A model generated the notes under the pieces. That model had not been told where the DNA came from. It was given only the letters and a program-made list of their open reading frames with translations, and searched no databases. From NCBI GenBank assembly GCA_036639955.1, contig JAVWHP010000003.1, forward strand, positions 53,886 through 117,885: 64,000 nucleotides of DNA, read 5' to 3'. Positions 1-8,139 of this stretch are shown here, piece after piece. The stretch is from JAVWHP01 sp036639955 (GTDB taxonomy: Bacteria; Bacillota_I; Bacilli_A; Erysipelotrichales; Erysipelotrichaceae). Positions within the stretch are counted from its first letter, which is position 1. The number at the start of each line of letters is the position of its first letter. The position numbers and the translations under genes were made by a program.

Positions 1-303
1 ACTCTATTAAGTGATCATATGAGCGTAGTAGCTATGCTTGTAGAATGCCCTTTAATAATTAATGATGGAACTACAGACAGCATATTTGCTATCTCTAAAG
101 GTCTTCTTCATCTACTAAACAACAATATCGAAATACTAGTAGATGCTATTGAAGGTAAATCTGAAATCGATATTCCAAGAGCTCTAGCTGCTAAAAAACG
201 AGCTGAAGAACGTTTATCTAAACGAGATAGTAGTATAGATAACAATCGAGTAGAAATAGCATTACATAAAGCTATAAATAGAATTGATGTAGCTAATAAG
301 TAA
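1..303 (+). CDS. atpC: F1Fo ATP synthase epsilon subunit, 3' part
   Basis: The reading frame is open from base 1, so this is the C-terminal 100 codons of a gene that starts left of the window. The segment LLSDHMSVVAML corresponds to the end of the epsilon beta-sandwich. RALAAKKRAEERL and EIALHKAINRIDV form the C-terminal helical hairpin typical of the subunit, which is the central-stalk regulator of the membrane ATP synthase. The first internal ATG at 19 is not the start, because similarity continues upstream of it. A DUF1146 gene lies downstream, as is common next to atp operons in Bacillota, and a perfect hairpin terminator ends the operon. Confidence 0.85.
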   Translation, partial: TLLSDHMSVVAMLVECPLIINDGTTDSIFAISKGLLHLLNNNIEILVDAIEGKSEIDIPRALAAKKRAEERLSKRDSSIDNNRVEIALHKAINRIDVANK

Positions 304-314
304 TATAAATTATA

Positions 315-350
315 TATGACCTATCATTTGATAGGTCATATTTTATTATT
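315..350 (+). terminator. Intrinsic terminator of the atp operon
   Basis: A perfect 11-bp stem (315-325 with 330-340) with the 4-nt loop ATTT is followed by a T-rich run. It lies 12 nt after the atpC stop codon. Confidence 0.85.
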
Positions 351-525
351 ATGATGAACCTTATCATTAGCAATATTACATTATTGATATAATAGATTAT
401 CTAATTGTTTTATACTATATGTAATGGTATAATAGTTTAGAAAGTTTGAGGACTAACTTATCTTAAAATTTAGAGAGAATTTTGTTTATATTAAAAACAG
501 CTTTAATGCTGATCAAATTATTATA
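351..525. other. Intergenic region upstream of the Wzy-like gene
   Basis: AT-rich stretch with no convincing ORF. It contains the promoter at 405-433, a second TATAAT at 388-393, and a GAGGA ribosome-binding-like motif at 448-452. That motif lies well upstream of the first ATG of the next gene, at 526. The frame is open from 457 onwards, after TAA at 454-456. Confidence 0.5.
405..433 (+). promoter_or_regulatory. Sigma-A promoter with extended -10
   Basis: TTGTTT at 405-410, a 17-nt spacer, then TG (425-426) and TATAAT at 428-433. It is placed to transcribe the Wzy-like gene. Confidence 0.55.
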
Positions 526-1641
526 ATGCTAGTAACTGCTAGTATCTTTTTACCGTTTTATTTAACTTGTACAGCTCTATTAGCTACTGTTATATATCTT
601 ATAGCTACTAAAAAAATTATAGGGGTTATTAATGACATACCTAGATCACGTTGGTTATTAGGTTTCTGTGTATTTGGTGGTATCGTTTCTTTAGTTATGG
701 GTAATTATTTAGGTGCTCTATGTAGCGTAGGTATCCTATTAATATGTATCTTTGTTTTATATTATAGAACAATCATTGATAAAAGATTGTTTAGAGTTTT
801 AATTCATATAATATGTTTATGTAGTATGTTTAACTTTGCGTTTGCTGTATTAGAATATTATTCTATTGTGCATTCGTTAGGTTATCGTTTCTTATCTTTA
901 AATATTGCTGATGATCCAGCATTTAGAGTTAATGCAAGTTTCTTTAATGCTAATTATTATGCTATGATTATTGAATTTGTTGTAATATGCTGTGCATATA
1001 AACTATTAGAATTTAGATCTTGGCAACGTCATTTTTATTATTTATTAATCATTGCTTGTAATTTATTTGCCTTATATTTATGTGGTTGTCGTACAGCCTG
1101 GCCAGCTATAATTGTTGCGTTACCTATCATGCTATTATTTAGTGGTAGAATTAAAGCTCTACTGTCAGTTATTGGAATTAGTGGAGCTGGAGTGTTAGCA
1201 ATGTTAATTAATCCTGACTGGTTTCCACGTAATGATAGTTTTGCATTATACTTTGGAGTAAGAAAAGATATTTGGTTAACAGCTATAGAAGGAATTAAAC
1301 AACATCCAATAGTAGGACAAGGACCATTAACTTATATGAAGATATATCCAGGTCTAGATGGTCCATCGACACAACATGCACATTCAGTATTCATAGATCC
1401 ATTTCTATGCTTTGGAATAGTAGGAGTACTTATAGTTGCTGTATATTTAGGAGATTGTTTAAAACGTATATATAGAATGTTTAAAAGTAAAGTGAATCCT
1501 GAATTAAGTGCTTTAATAATTGGCGCAATAGTTGTAGTAGGTATCCATGGTTTATTAGATTATACTATATTTTGGATTCAAACAGCTATGTTGTTTCTAA
1601 TTATATTTAGTTCATTTAGTATGTATGATAGAAAAGATTAA
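526..1641 (+). CDS. O-antigen ligase/polymerase-like integral membrane protein
   Basis: A 371-residue protein with about ten hydrophobic segments. A long non-membrane loop around residues 235-290 contains VRKDIWLTAIEGI, HPIVGQGPLTY and then HAHS, the layout of the Wzy_C/O-antigen ligase (PF04932) family. These enzymes polymerise or ligate lipid-linked glycans on the outer membrane face. The substrate cannot be read from sequence; a cell-wall polysaccharide or teichoic-type polymer is plausible because a TagO/WecA-like enzyme is encoded at 8140. The ATG at 526 has no ribosome-binding site. The frame continues upstream to codon 457, and the only Shine-Dalgarno-like motif (448-452) is 7 nt before an ATC codon at 460. 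The true protein may therefore be 22 residues longer. Confidence 0.72.
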   Translation: MLVTASIFLPFYLTCTALLATVIYLIATKKIIGVINDIPRSRWLLGFCVFGGIVSLVMGNYLGALCSVGILLICIFVLYYRTIIDKRLFRVLIHIICLCSMFNFAFAVLEYYSIVHSLGYRFLSLNIADDPAFRVNASFFNANYYAMIIEFVVICCAYKLLEFRSWQRHFYYLLIIACNLFALYLCGCRTAWPAIIVALPIMLLFSGRIKALLSVIGISGAGVLAMLINPDWFPRNDSFALYFGVRKDIWLTAIEGIKQHPIVGQGPLTYMKIYPGLDGPSTQHAHSVFIDPFLCFGIVGVLIVAVYLGDCLKRIYRMFKSKVNPELSALIIGAIVVVGIHGLLDYTIFWIQTAMLFLIIFSSFSMYDRKD

Positions 1642-1685
1642 GCTGTGGTAGTATTAACTATAAGTAGTTATAGGAGGATTAATTC

Positions 1686-1886
1686 ATGTTATATAATGTT
1701 GTTACAGTTATAGTTTATATAAGTTGTTTCGGTATAAGTTTATACGCATTAGAATCATTAAGGTTTGATAAACTATGTAGAGTTAATAATCCTACAAAGG
1801 TAACGGTTCTATTGTTTTTATTTAGTATGGCTTTAGGTTACCTAATAGCTGAGTTCATATTAGGGATAACAATGTTTATGAGATAG
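1686..1886 (+). CDS. DUF1146 (YwzB-like) small membrane protein
   Basis: A 66-residue protein with two transmembrane helices (about residues 3-22 and 40-63) separated by the basic segment ALESLRFDKLCR. The ALxxLRFDK motif, the length and the location just after the ATP synthase operon match the DUF1146/TIGR02327 family, represented by Bacillus YwzB. The biochemical function is unknown. AGGAGG at 1672-1677 sets the ATG at 1686. A compact terminator overlaps the stop codon. Confidence 0.75.
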   Translation: MLYNVVTVIVYISCFGISLYALESLRFDKLCRVNNPTKVTVLLFLFSMALGYLIAEFILGITMFMR

Positions 1887-1908
1887 CACTTAGGTGCTAT
1901 TTTTTTTA
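1883..1908 (+). terminator. Intrinsic terminator
   Basis: A 7-bp stem ATAGCAC/GTGCTAT with loop TTAG and eight T's. It overlaps the stop codon of the DUF1146 gene. Confidence 0.85.
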
Positions 1909-2028
1909 CAATATGTTTAAAAAGTAGTATAAAATCAGTAAAAAACACCTTTGTAGAAGAAAAATACATCGAAAATTGCCATTATTTAAACAAATTTAAA
2001 ATTTACTATGTAAAATCTTTACTTTTCT

Positions 2029-2037
2029 TGATATAAT
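2029..2037 (+). promoter_or_regulatory. Extended -10 promoter for the two-component operon
   Basis: TG (2029-2030), one base, then TATAAT at 2032-2037. No good -35 is seen at 17 nt. The GGAGG of the kinase gene follows about 10 nt downstream. Confidence 0.5.
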
Positions 2038-2060
2038 AGAATTAACGGAGGGCAACACTA

Positions 2061-3758
2061 ATGAATATAGAATTAATCAAGAAAGCCCGTAAATTTAGAT
2101 TACGGTCTAGATTACTAATTGGTTGTATTGTGTTACCAGTTACGTTATTACTTAGTATGTTTGTCGCCTACTATTATTACTCAAAGGAAGATATACTCTC
2201 AAAGACTATCCAATCTTCTTTAAAGGTTGTACAAATCGTAGAAGAAAATTTTTCACTAAATGCTTCTAGATTTGAACAGCAACTAGATGAGATAATAGAA
2301 GACCCTCTTGTAAAAAGTATTGTCCTAGGATTAGACCATACTAATTATGAGACCAGTAATACCTTAGTATTAGAATTTAAGACTTATCTTAGCTCTAAGA
2401 AAAGCTTATATAATAATGCTAAGGATGTAGCATTATATTCATCTGATATGATGCAAATGTATTCAATGAGTAACAAGTTTAATAAAACAGAGGTTCAAGG
2501 CTATCTAAAACAAGCAAGTACTAATCCGAATGAAAGTGTTTGGTTTCACACCAAAAACGGAAGTGAAGGAATGGTTACTCTAGTTAAACCAGTGTGTAAT
2601 GATAATTCAACGATTATTGGTTATGCAGTAGTAGGATTAGAAGAAAAAGCATTTAGTGCTTCATTTGTTACATTAGATAGTAAAGAAGACTCAATCGTTA
2701 TATTAAATGAATCGAATGAATACCTATTTGGAGCAGGAACAAATTTAAGCTATCGTCAAAAAGTCGATGTAATCGATAATACTACTAGCGTTAATGATAC
2801 GGATTATATTGCTGTAACGGCTAAAGCTAATACTAGCACGTGGAATGTAGTGGATTTGATAGCTGAAGATTATGTAATTGAACAACTAAATAGTATTAAA
2901 AAGTTACTATTTGTATTCAGTATTATTTTAATTTTATGGATGCTTCTAGCAACAAGTGTTTTATATGTAAGTCTTATTGGACCACTAAATGAAATTATTA
3001 GATGTTTAAATTTGGTAATCGAGGGTAATTTAAACGTTAGAATTGAAGATGTTGGAGATGATGAATTACACGAATTAACAATTCAGTATAACTCTTTAAT
3101 AGATTGGCTAGCCAATCTATTAAAGGCAGTAGAACAAGAACAGGGAAAGAAGCGAGAAGCAGAAATTAAAATGCTACAAGCCCAAATAAATCCACATTTC
3201 TTATTCAATACCTTAAATACATTAAAGGGAGTAGCACTAATGAATGATGATAAGCCCGTTGCTAAGGGATTACAAGCATTAGCTAAACTACTGAGAAATA
3301 CGATTGTTAATTCAGATGAATTAGTAGAAATAAAAGAAGAGATTGAAAACCTGAATAATTATATTATTATTCAAAAGCTAAGATATGGTAATGGATTTGA
3401 AATTATATATAATGTAGAAGAAGAAACTAAGCATTATAAGATAATGAAATTCATTTTACAGCCAATAGTAGAGAATGCCATATTACATGCGTTTGAAGAA
3501 GATAAGGATGGTCAGGTAATTGAAGTAAACATATTCATTGAAAATGAATTTGTTGTTATAGTTATTGAAGACAATGGAATTGGATTTGATACTGAACTAA
3601 AAGATAAGGTAGTTAAAGGTAATTTAAGCGGAATTGGAATGAAAAACGTAGAAGAACGAATTCGCTTAACATTCTCAGCAAACTACAAAATGTACACAGA
3701 AAGTATAATTGGTAAGGGAACAAAAGTAACAATAAAGCTCCCAATTGTAGGCCAATAA
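2061..3758 (+). CDS. Membrane sensor histidine kinase, YesM type
   Basis: A 565-residue sensor with one transmembrane helix near residues 18-40, an extracellular Cache-like region (about 41-280), a second helix (about 282-305), a HAMP linker and a His_kinase (PF06580) domain. The phosphoacceptor is His379 in the motif NPHFLFNTLNTLKG. The HATPase domain shows QPIVENAILHAFE (N box), EDNGIGFD (G1) and GIGMKNVEERI (G2). The family detects extracellular, often carbohydrate-related, signals and phosphorylates AraC-type regulators; the regulator gene follows 12 nt downstream. ACGGAGGG precedes the ATG. The ligand is unknown; neighbouring envelope genes are possible targets, but that is inference. 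Confidence 0.88.
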   Translation: MNIELIKKARKFRLRSRLLIGCIVLPVTLLLSMFVAYYYYSKEDILSKTIQSSLKVVQIVEENFSLNASRFEQQLDEIIEDPLVKSIVLGLDHTNYETSNTLVLEFKTYLSSKKSLYNNAKDVALYSSDMMQMYSMSNKFNKTEVQGYLKQASTNPNESVWFHTKNGSEGMVTLVKPVCNDNSTIIGYAVVGLEEKAFSASFVTLDSKEDSIVILNESNEYLFGAGTNLSYRQKVDVIDNTTSVNDTDYIAVTAKANTSTWNVVDLIAEDYVIEQLNSIKKLLFVFSIILILWMLLATSVLYVSLIGPLNEIIRCLNLVIEGNLNVRIEDVGDDELHELTIQYNSLIDWLANLLKAVEQEQGKKREAEIKMLQAQINPHFLFNTLNTLKGVALMNDDKPVAKGLQALAKLLRNTIVNSDELVEIKEEIENLNNYIIIQKLRYGNGFEIIYNVEEETKHYKIMKFILQPIVENAILHAFEEDKDGQVIEVNIFIENEFVVIVIEDNGIGFDTELKDKVVKGNLSGIGMKNVEERIRLTFSANYKMYTESIIGKGTKVTIKLPIVGQ

Positions 3759-3770
3759 GGAGGACAAGAA

Positions 3771-5357
3771 ATGTACAAAGTATTAATCGTCGATGATGAA
3801 AAACTTATTAGAATTACATTAAAGAATATTATTGATTGGGAAGAACACGATTGTGAAATCGTAGGTCTTGCTAAAGATGGTGAAGAAGCATACAACATGT
3901 TTTTAGAACTTAACCCACAAATTATTATTACTGATCTTAAAATGCCGAAATTAGATGGATTAGAATTAATAAAGAAGGTTAAAGCAGTAAATAAAAATGT
4001 TCAAGTTGCGGTTTTAAGTAACTACAATGATTTTGATTTAGTAAGAACAGCTATGAAATTTGGTGCTTTTGATTACCTAATGAAGGTAACACTAGAAGAC
4101 GAAGAACTAATCAAAACAATTGAACAAATGAAAGCTAAATGTGTACGTAAAGACGCAGAACTTAAAGTTACTCAAGAAAATATGGTAAACCAACTTAAAC
4201 AATATCTATTATTAAGACAAGGTGGGGATGTAATTAATCAAAATGAATTCCTAGATGTTTTAATGAAGGATTGCCCAACTTATGTAGATGGAGACTATCA
4301 AATATTATACTTTAGAATAGACAACATAAATAAAGTTTATGAAGATAAAGTAATGAATAGAGAAAAACTTCGTCGTAATATGAATGATATAATATGTGAT
4401 AATATTCCAACAATGTTTGACTATAAAATACTATTTATAAAGAATCATTCAGGATTAATAATCTTTAAAACAGCTGAGAAGAAGAAAATTCATAGTATAG
4501 CAAATCATTTAATGAAAAATATAGAGCAATACTTAGATCTTAATATGTCTATAACTATGTCTAAAATTTTACATTCACCTGAAGAATTTTACGAAGCTTA
4601 TGAACAACTATTAGATATGCATGAAATGCGTTTCTATATTGGAGAACAAGTATTAATTGAAGTAGAATACTTCACAAGCTTTAATGATTTAGATCGTGAT
4701 AACTTATACTACCATATGAAATTGATAGATAAATTAAGAGAAAGAGACTTTGAAGGTGTAGATAATATTAACCGTCAGTTATTAGCTTATATGAAAGAAA
4801 AATATATAAGACCTAAGAATGTAAAAGACTTATATGTATTTATATTAAATAATATTGAAGGCTATGAATCTCAAAAAGGATTAAAGAATACATATCGCTT
4901 TGAACACCTTAAAAACAGAATATTAGTAGTAGAAACACTTAAAGATTTAAGTACTACTTTAGATGGAGTTTTTGAAGCAATAGAAAGCTGGTTAAAAGAT
5001 TCTAGTAATTCTAAATATCGTAAAGAAATTCAAGATGTTATAAACTTCGTTGATTGTAATATAGAAAAGAAAATTACATTAACTATGATTTCAGCAAACG
5101 TTAATATGAATGAAAGCTACTTAAGTAGAACATTTAAATCTGAAACGGGACAAAATTTAATTTACTATATTAATGAAAAGAAGATGAGAAAAGCTATGGA
5201 ACTACTATCAGACTCAAGAATGATGGTAAAAGAAGCAGCATACCAAGTAGGTATAGAAGACCAATTCTACTTTAATAAAGTATTTAAGAAATTCTATAAT
5301 GTTTCACCAACTGAGTTTAGAAAGAATTTATATAAAACTAAGATGAATAAAGACTAG
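3771..5357 (+). CDS. AraC-type response regulator, YesN type
   Basis: A 528-residue regulator. The N-terminal receiver domain (1-120) has the acidic pair D8/D9, phosphoacceptor D55 in TDLKMPKLDGLELI and a conserved Lys near residue 105. The middle about 300 residues resemble the variable linker of YesN proteins. The C-terminal 100 residues hold two helix-turn-helix motifs of an AraC/XylS domain, including MNESYLSRTFKSETGQN and DQFYFNKVFKKFYNVSP. It forms a two-component pair with the upstream kinase, with AGGAGG before the ATG. A terminator overlaps the stop codon, so the pair is a bicistronic unit. Confidence 0.9.
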   Translation: MYKVLIVDDEKLIRITLKNIIDWEEHDCEIVGLAKDGEEAYNMFLELNPQIIITDLKMPKLDGLELIKKVKAVNKNVQVAVLSNYNDFDLVRTAMKFGAFDYLMKVTLEDEELIKTIEQMKAKCVRKDAELKVTQENMVNQLKQYLLLRQGGDVINQNEFLDVLMKDCPTYVDGDYQILYFRIDNINKVYEDKVMNREKLRRNMNDIICDNIPTMFDYKILFIKNHSGLIIFKTAEKKKIHSIANHLMKNIEQYLDLNMSITMSKILHSPEEFYEAYEQLLDMHEMRFYIGEQVLIEVEYFTSFNDLDRDNLYYHMKLIDKLRERDFEGVDNINRQLLAYMKEKYIRPKNVKDLYVFILNNIEGYESQKGLKNTYRFEHLKNRILVVETLKDLSTTLDGVFEAIESWLKDSSNSKYRKEIQDVINFVDCNIEKKITLTMISANVNMNESYLSRTFKSETGQNLIYYINEKKMRKAMELLSDSRMMVKEAAYQVGIEDQFYFNKVFKKFYNVSPTEFRKNLYKTKMNKD

Positions 5358-5377
5358 CCTAGCTAGTCTTTTTTTTA
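5352..5377 (+). terminator. Intrinsic terminator after the two-component operon
   Basis: A perfect 7-bp stem GACTAGC/GCTAGTC (5352-5358 with 5362-5368), loop CTA, then a long T run. It includes the regulator stop codon. Confidence 0.85.
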
Positions 5378-5410
5378 TAGATGATAACATATAATATAAA
5401 GGAGGCTTAT

Positions 5411-6355
5411 ATGAAAACATTTAAACTATTATATGTTATAATTCTATTAATTATTACTATATTATTATATATAGATTGTGTTCCTAGTTTTATAAATAAC
5501 CATAATACTGTTACAGAAAGAACCGATGATGATAAAGAAGACGTTAAATCCGAAACTAGTTTTACAGATTATATAGTAGAAGTATCAAGAAAAGAAGGAA
5601 CTGTTGAAATCCCATTAGAAACCTATTTAGAAGGAGTAGTAGGGAGTGAAATGCCGGCTAGCTATAATATAGAAGCTTTAAAAGCTCAAGCAATAGCTGC
5701 TCGAACATTTGTAGCTAATCGTGGTTTTAAAGTAGATGATAGTACTGCTTCTCAAGTCTATCATGATCCAACTGAACTAAAGAATATATGGAAAGATGAA
5801 TACGACTCAAGAGCTATGACCATAAAGCAAGCGGTCAACGATACCACATCTCTAATAATGACTTACAATGGAGAGTACATAAGTGCTTTATTTTATAGCT
5901 CTTGTAATGGTAAAACAAATAATTCTCAAGACTACTGGAAAGGAGAAGTGCCATATTTGATAAGTGTAGAATCACCTTGGGATTTAAAAGATCCTAAAAC
6001 TATACAAACTATAGAAAAGAATAAATTGGAAGTGGCTAAAACTTTAGGCTTTTCTAATATTATAAGTAATATAGCAATAGAACGCTATGATAATGGGTAT
6101 GTTAAAACTATAACAATGGATAATATCCAATTCAGTGGAAGAGAAGTAAGAGAAAAACTAAAACTAAGAAGTAGTGATTTTACAATTATCGCTAAAGGCG
6201 ATAATTATGAAATCACCACTAAAGGATATGGTCACGGTGTAGGGATGTCCCAAGTAGGAGCACAAGGAATGGCATTAGATGGAAATACCTACACCGAAAT
6301 TTTAGAACACTATTATAGTGGAATAAATATTGAAAAATTAGTGTATAAGAAATAA
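5411..6355 (+). CDS. spoIID: Stage II sporulation protein D
   Basis: A 314-residue protein with one N-terminal membrane helix (about 5-22) and a SpoIID/LytB domain. Family signatures are LETYLEGVVGSEMPASY (the conserved Glu-Met-Pro near residue 80), LKAQAIAARTF, YISALFYSSCNGKT and GYGHGVGMSQVGAQGM near residue 272. SpoIID is a lytic transglycosylase that, with SpoIIM and SpoIIP, remodels septal peptidoglycan during forespore engulfment. The ATG at 5411 is chosen over an in-frame ATG at 5381 because AAAGGAGG at 5398-5405 is correctly spaced only for 5411. It precedes spoIIQ, as in Bacillus, but murA is not adjacent here. Confidence 0.92.
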   Translation: MKTFKLLYVIILLIITILLYIDCVPSFINNHNTVTERTDDDKEDVKSETSFTDYIVEVSRKEGTVEIPLETYLEGVVGSEMPASYNIEALKAQAIAARTFVANRGFKVDDSTASQVYHDPTELKNIWKDEYDSRAMTIKQAVNDTTSLIMTYNGEYISALFYSSCNGKTNNSQDYWKGEVPYLISVESPWDLKDPKTIQTIEKNKLEVAKTLGFSNIISNIAIERYDNGYVKTITMDNIQFSGREVREKLKLRSSDFTIIAKGDNYEITTKGYGHGVGMSQVGAQGMALDGNTYTEILEHYYSGINIEKLVYKK

Positions 6356-6389
6356 AATGAAGGGAACAATGCTTGTAGAGGTGATATGA

Positions 6390-6992
6390 ATGTACACATA
6401 TACAAGAAAACAAAACAAAGCAAAATATACGCTTATTTATTCATTAGGGATATTCCTAATACTAACAATATTATTTATTGGGTATGTAGCTTATAAACCG
6501 AATGAAGAAATAGCAGTAGTAGCACCAACAGATACACCAGTGATGGATATACCAACAAAAGAAGAAAAGGTAACAAATCCATTTAGTGTTGAAGCAAAGA
6601 TAGTGCTAGAATATTTTGATGGAACTACTAAAGAAATTCCAAGCATATCAGAATTTGAAGGTGTATATAGAGGAAATCAAGGAATAGACTATGGCTTTAA
6701 TAAAACAGAATTTGAAGTTAAAGCAATGGCAAGTGGAAAGGTTGAAGATGTAGTAAACGATCCACTATTCGCAAACACTATAAAAATTAAAAGCGGTGAT
6801 TATGTAATAACATATCAAAGCTTGAAAGAAACACATCTTAAAAAAGGTGATACAGTTAAACAAGGAGACACACTAGCATTATGTACTAGTAATGTTTACA
6901 ATGCAGATCTAGGAAACCATTTACACATAGTTGTAACAAAAGGAAATAAAGTAATTGATCCTAAAAGTATTATTAATAAACCCTTAAATTAG
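6390..6992 (+). CDS. spoIIQ: Stage II sporulation protein Q-like (degenerate LytM/M23 domain)
   Basis: A 200-residue protein with one membrane helix at about 14-35 and a C-terminal LytM/M23-like domain. Order after spoIID and before mbl matches Bacillus. SpoIIQ is the forespore-membrane partner of SpoIIIAH in the feeding channel. The first metal-binding motif reads RGNQGIDYG, with Asn where active M23 enzymes have His. The middle HxL motif is YQSL, and only the final HLH (about residues 177-179) remains. The domain is therefore probably structural rather than hydrolytic, as described for Bacillus SpoIIQ. AGGTG at 6379-6383 supports the ATG at 6390; an overlapping ATG at 6386 is in another frame. 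Confidence 0.85.
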   Translation: MYTYTRKQNKAKYTLIYSLGIFLILTILFIGYVAYKPNEEIAVVAPTDTPVMDIPTKEEKVTNPFSVEAKIVLEYFDGTTKEIPSISEFEGVYRGNQGIDYGFNKTEFEVKAMASGKVEDVVNDPLFANTIKIKSGDYVITYQSLKETHLKKGDTVKQGDTLALCTSNVYNADLGNHLHIVVTKGNKVIDPKSIINKPLN

Positions 6993-6995
6993 ACG

Positions 6996-7026
6996 AAAAT
7001 AGTACTCAAGGGTACTATTTTGTTTA
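6996..7026 (+). terminator. Intrinsic terminator after spoIIQ
   Basis: A perfect 10-bp stem AAAATAGTAC/GTACTATTTT with a 6-nt loop and a modest T tail. Confidence 0.75.
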
Positions 7027-7095
7027 ATTTAAGGTAATAATTAGATAATATGTGATATATAACATTAAGTTAGTTCTTTTTTAATAAAATAAATG

Positions 7096-7104
7096 TGTTA
7101 TAAT
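7096..7104 (+). promoter_or_regulatory. Extended -10 promoter for mbl/mreB
   Basis: TG (7096-7097), T, TATAAT (7099-7104). The -35 region is weak. The transcript would start just before the GGAGGT at 7120. Confidence 0.6.
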
Positions 7105-7131
7105 ATTAATGCTATGAATGGAGGTAACGCT

Positions 7132-8121
7132 ATGTTATTTACGAAAGAAGTCGGTATTGATTTAGGTACTGCCAATTTATTAATATATGTTAAAGGTGAA
7201 GGTATTGTAATTGATGAACCTTCAGTGGTATCTATAGATGCAGAAACTAAGAAACCAATTGCAGCAGGTCAACAAGCAAAAGATATGTTAGGAAGAACAC
7301 CAGGAAGATTTCTTGCTATTCGTCCCCTAAAAGATGGAGTTATAGCAGATTTCGAAGTAACTGAAATAATGCTTAACTACTTCTTAACTAAACTGAATAT
7401 TAAAGGAATGTTTAAACGACCAACAATTTTAATCTGTTGTCCAAGTAACATTACACAAGTAGAAAGAAATGCGATTCGTGACTGTGCTTACCGTGCAGGA
7501 GCAAAGAAAGTATATATTGAAGAAGAACCTAAAGTTGCAGCTGTAGGAGCTGGACTGGATATTTCTAAACCAAGCGGTTGCATGGTACTAGATATAGGTG
7601 GAGGAACTACTGATGTAGCTGTACTTTCATTAGGAGAAATTGTAAGCTCAACTTCACTTAAGATTGCAGGAGATACATTAGATCGTGACATCATTAAATA
7701 TGTTAAAGATGAAAAGAAACTATTGATTGGAGACCGTACTGCTGAAGAAATTAAATCATCAATCGGAACTGCATGGAAGAGCGCAAGAAATGAAACAATC
7801 GAAGTAAGTGGACGTGACCTAGTTACAGGATTACCACATACTATTTCATTAACTAGTGATCAAATAGAAGTAGCAATGAGAGAAAGCCTACAACAAATTG
7901 TACGTGCTTGTAAAACAGTTTTAGAACAAACACCACCAGAATTATCAGCTGATATCGTAACTAGAGGTATTGTGTTGACAGGTGGAGGAGCACTGTTACA
8001 TGGAATTGATGAATTACTAAGAAATGAATTACATATACCAGTTTATGTTGCTGAAAATGCATTAAGATGTGTAGCTGAAGGAACAGGTATACTATTAGAA
8101 AACTTACACCTAGTTCGCTAA
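7132..8121 (+). CDS. mbl: MreB/Mbl-type actin-like cell-shape protein
   Basis: A 329-residue MreB-family protein. The phosphate-1 motif is GIDLGTANLLIYVKGEGIV near residue 8, the phosphate-2 motif DIGGGTTDVAV near residue 153, and the adenosine motif is LTGGGALLHGI near the C terminus. It polymerises on the inner membrane face and directs cell-wall synthesis. The position after spoIIQ matches Bacillus mbl, so I favour Mbl over MreB, although sequence alone does not separate them. GGAGGT at 7120 fixes the ATG at 7132; the longer frame starting at 7093 overlaps the promoter. Bacillus has spoIIID before mbl; it is absent here. Confidence 0.88.
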   Translation: MLFTKEVGIDLGTANLLIYVKGEGIVIDEPSVVSIDAETKKPIAAGQQAKDMLGRTPGRFLAIRPLKDGVIADFEVTEIMLNYFLTKLNIKGMFKRPTILICCPSNITQVERNAIRDCAYRAGAKKVYIEEEPKVAAVGAGLDISKPSGCMVLDIGGGTTDVAVLSLGEIVSSTSLKIAGDTLDRDIIKYVKDEKKLLIGDRTAEEIKSSIGTAWKSARNETIEVSGRDLVTGLPHTISLTSDQIEVAMRESLQQIVRACKTVLEQTPPELSADIVTRGIVLTGGGALLHGIDELLRNELHIPVYVAENALRCVAEGTGILLENLHLVR

Positions 8122-8139
8122 TAAGGAAGAGGTGCTAAT

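Noticed and set aside
5381..5410. Sigma-E-like -10 (CATATAAT at 5388-5395) for spoIID
   Set aside because: A start 7 nt downstream would fall inside the ribosome-binding site AAAGGAGG, so this cannot be the working promoter of the gene start chosen.
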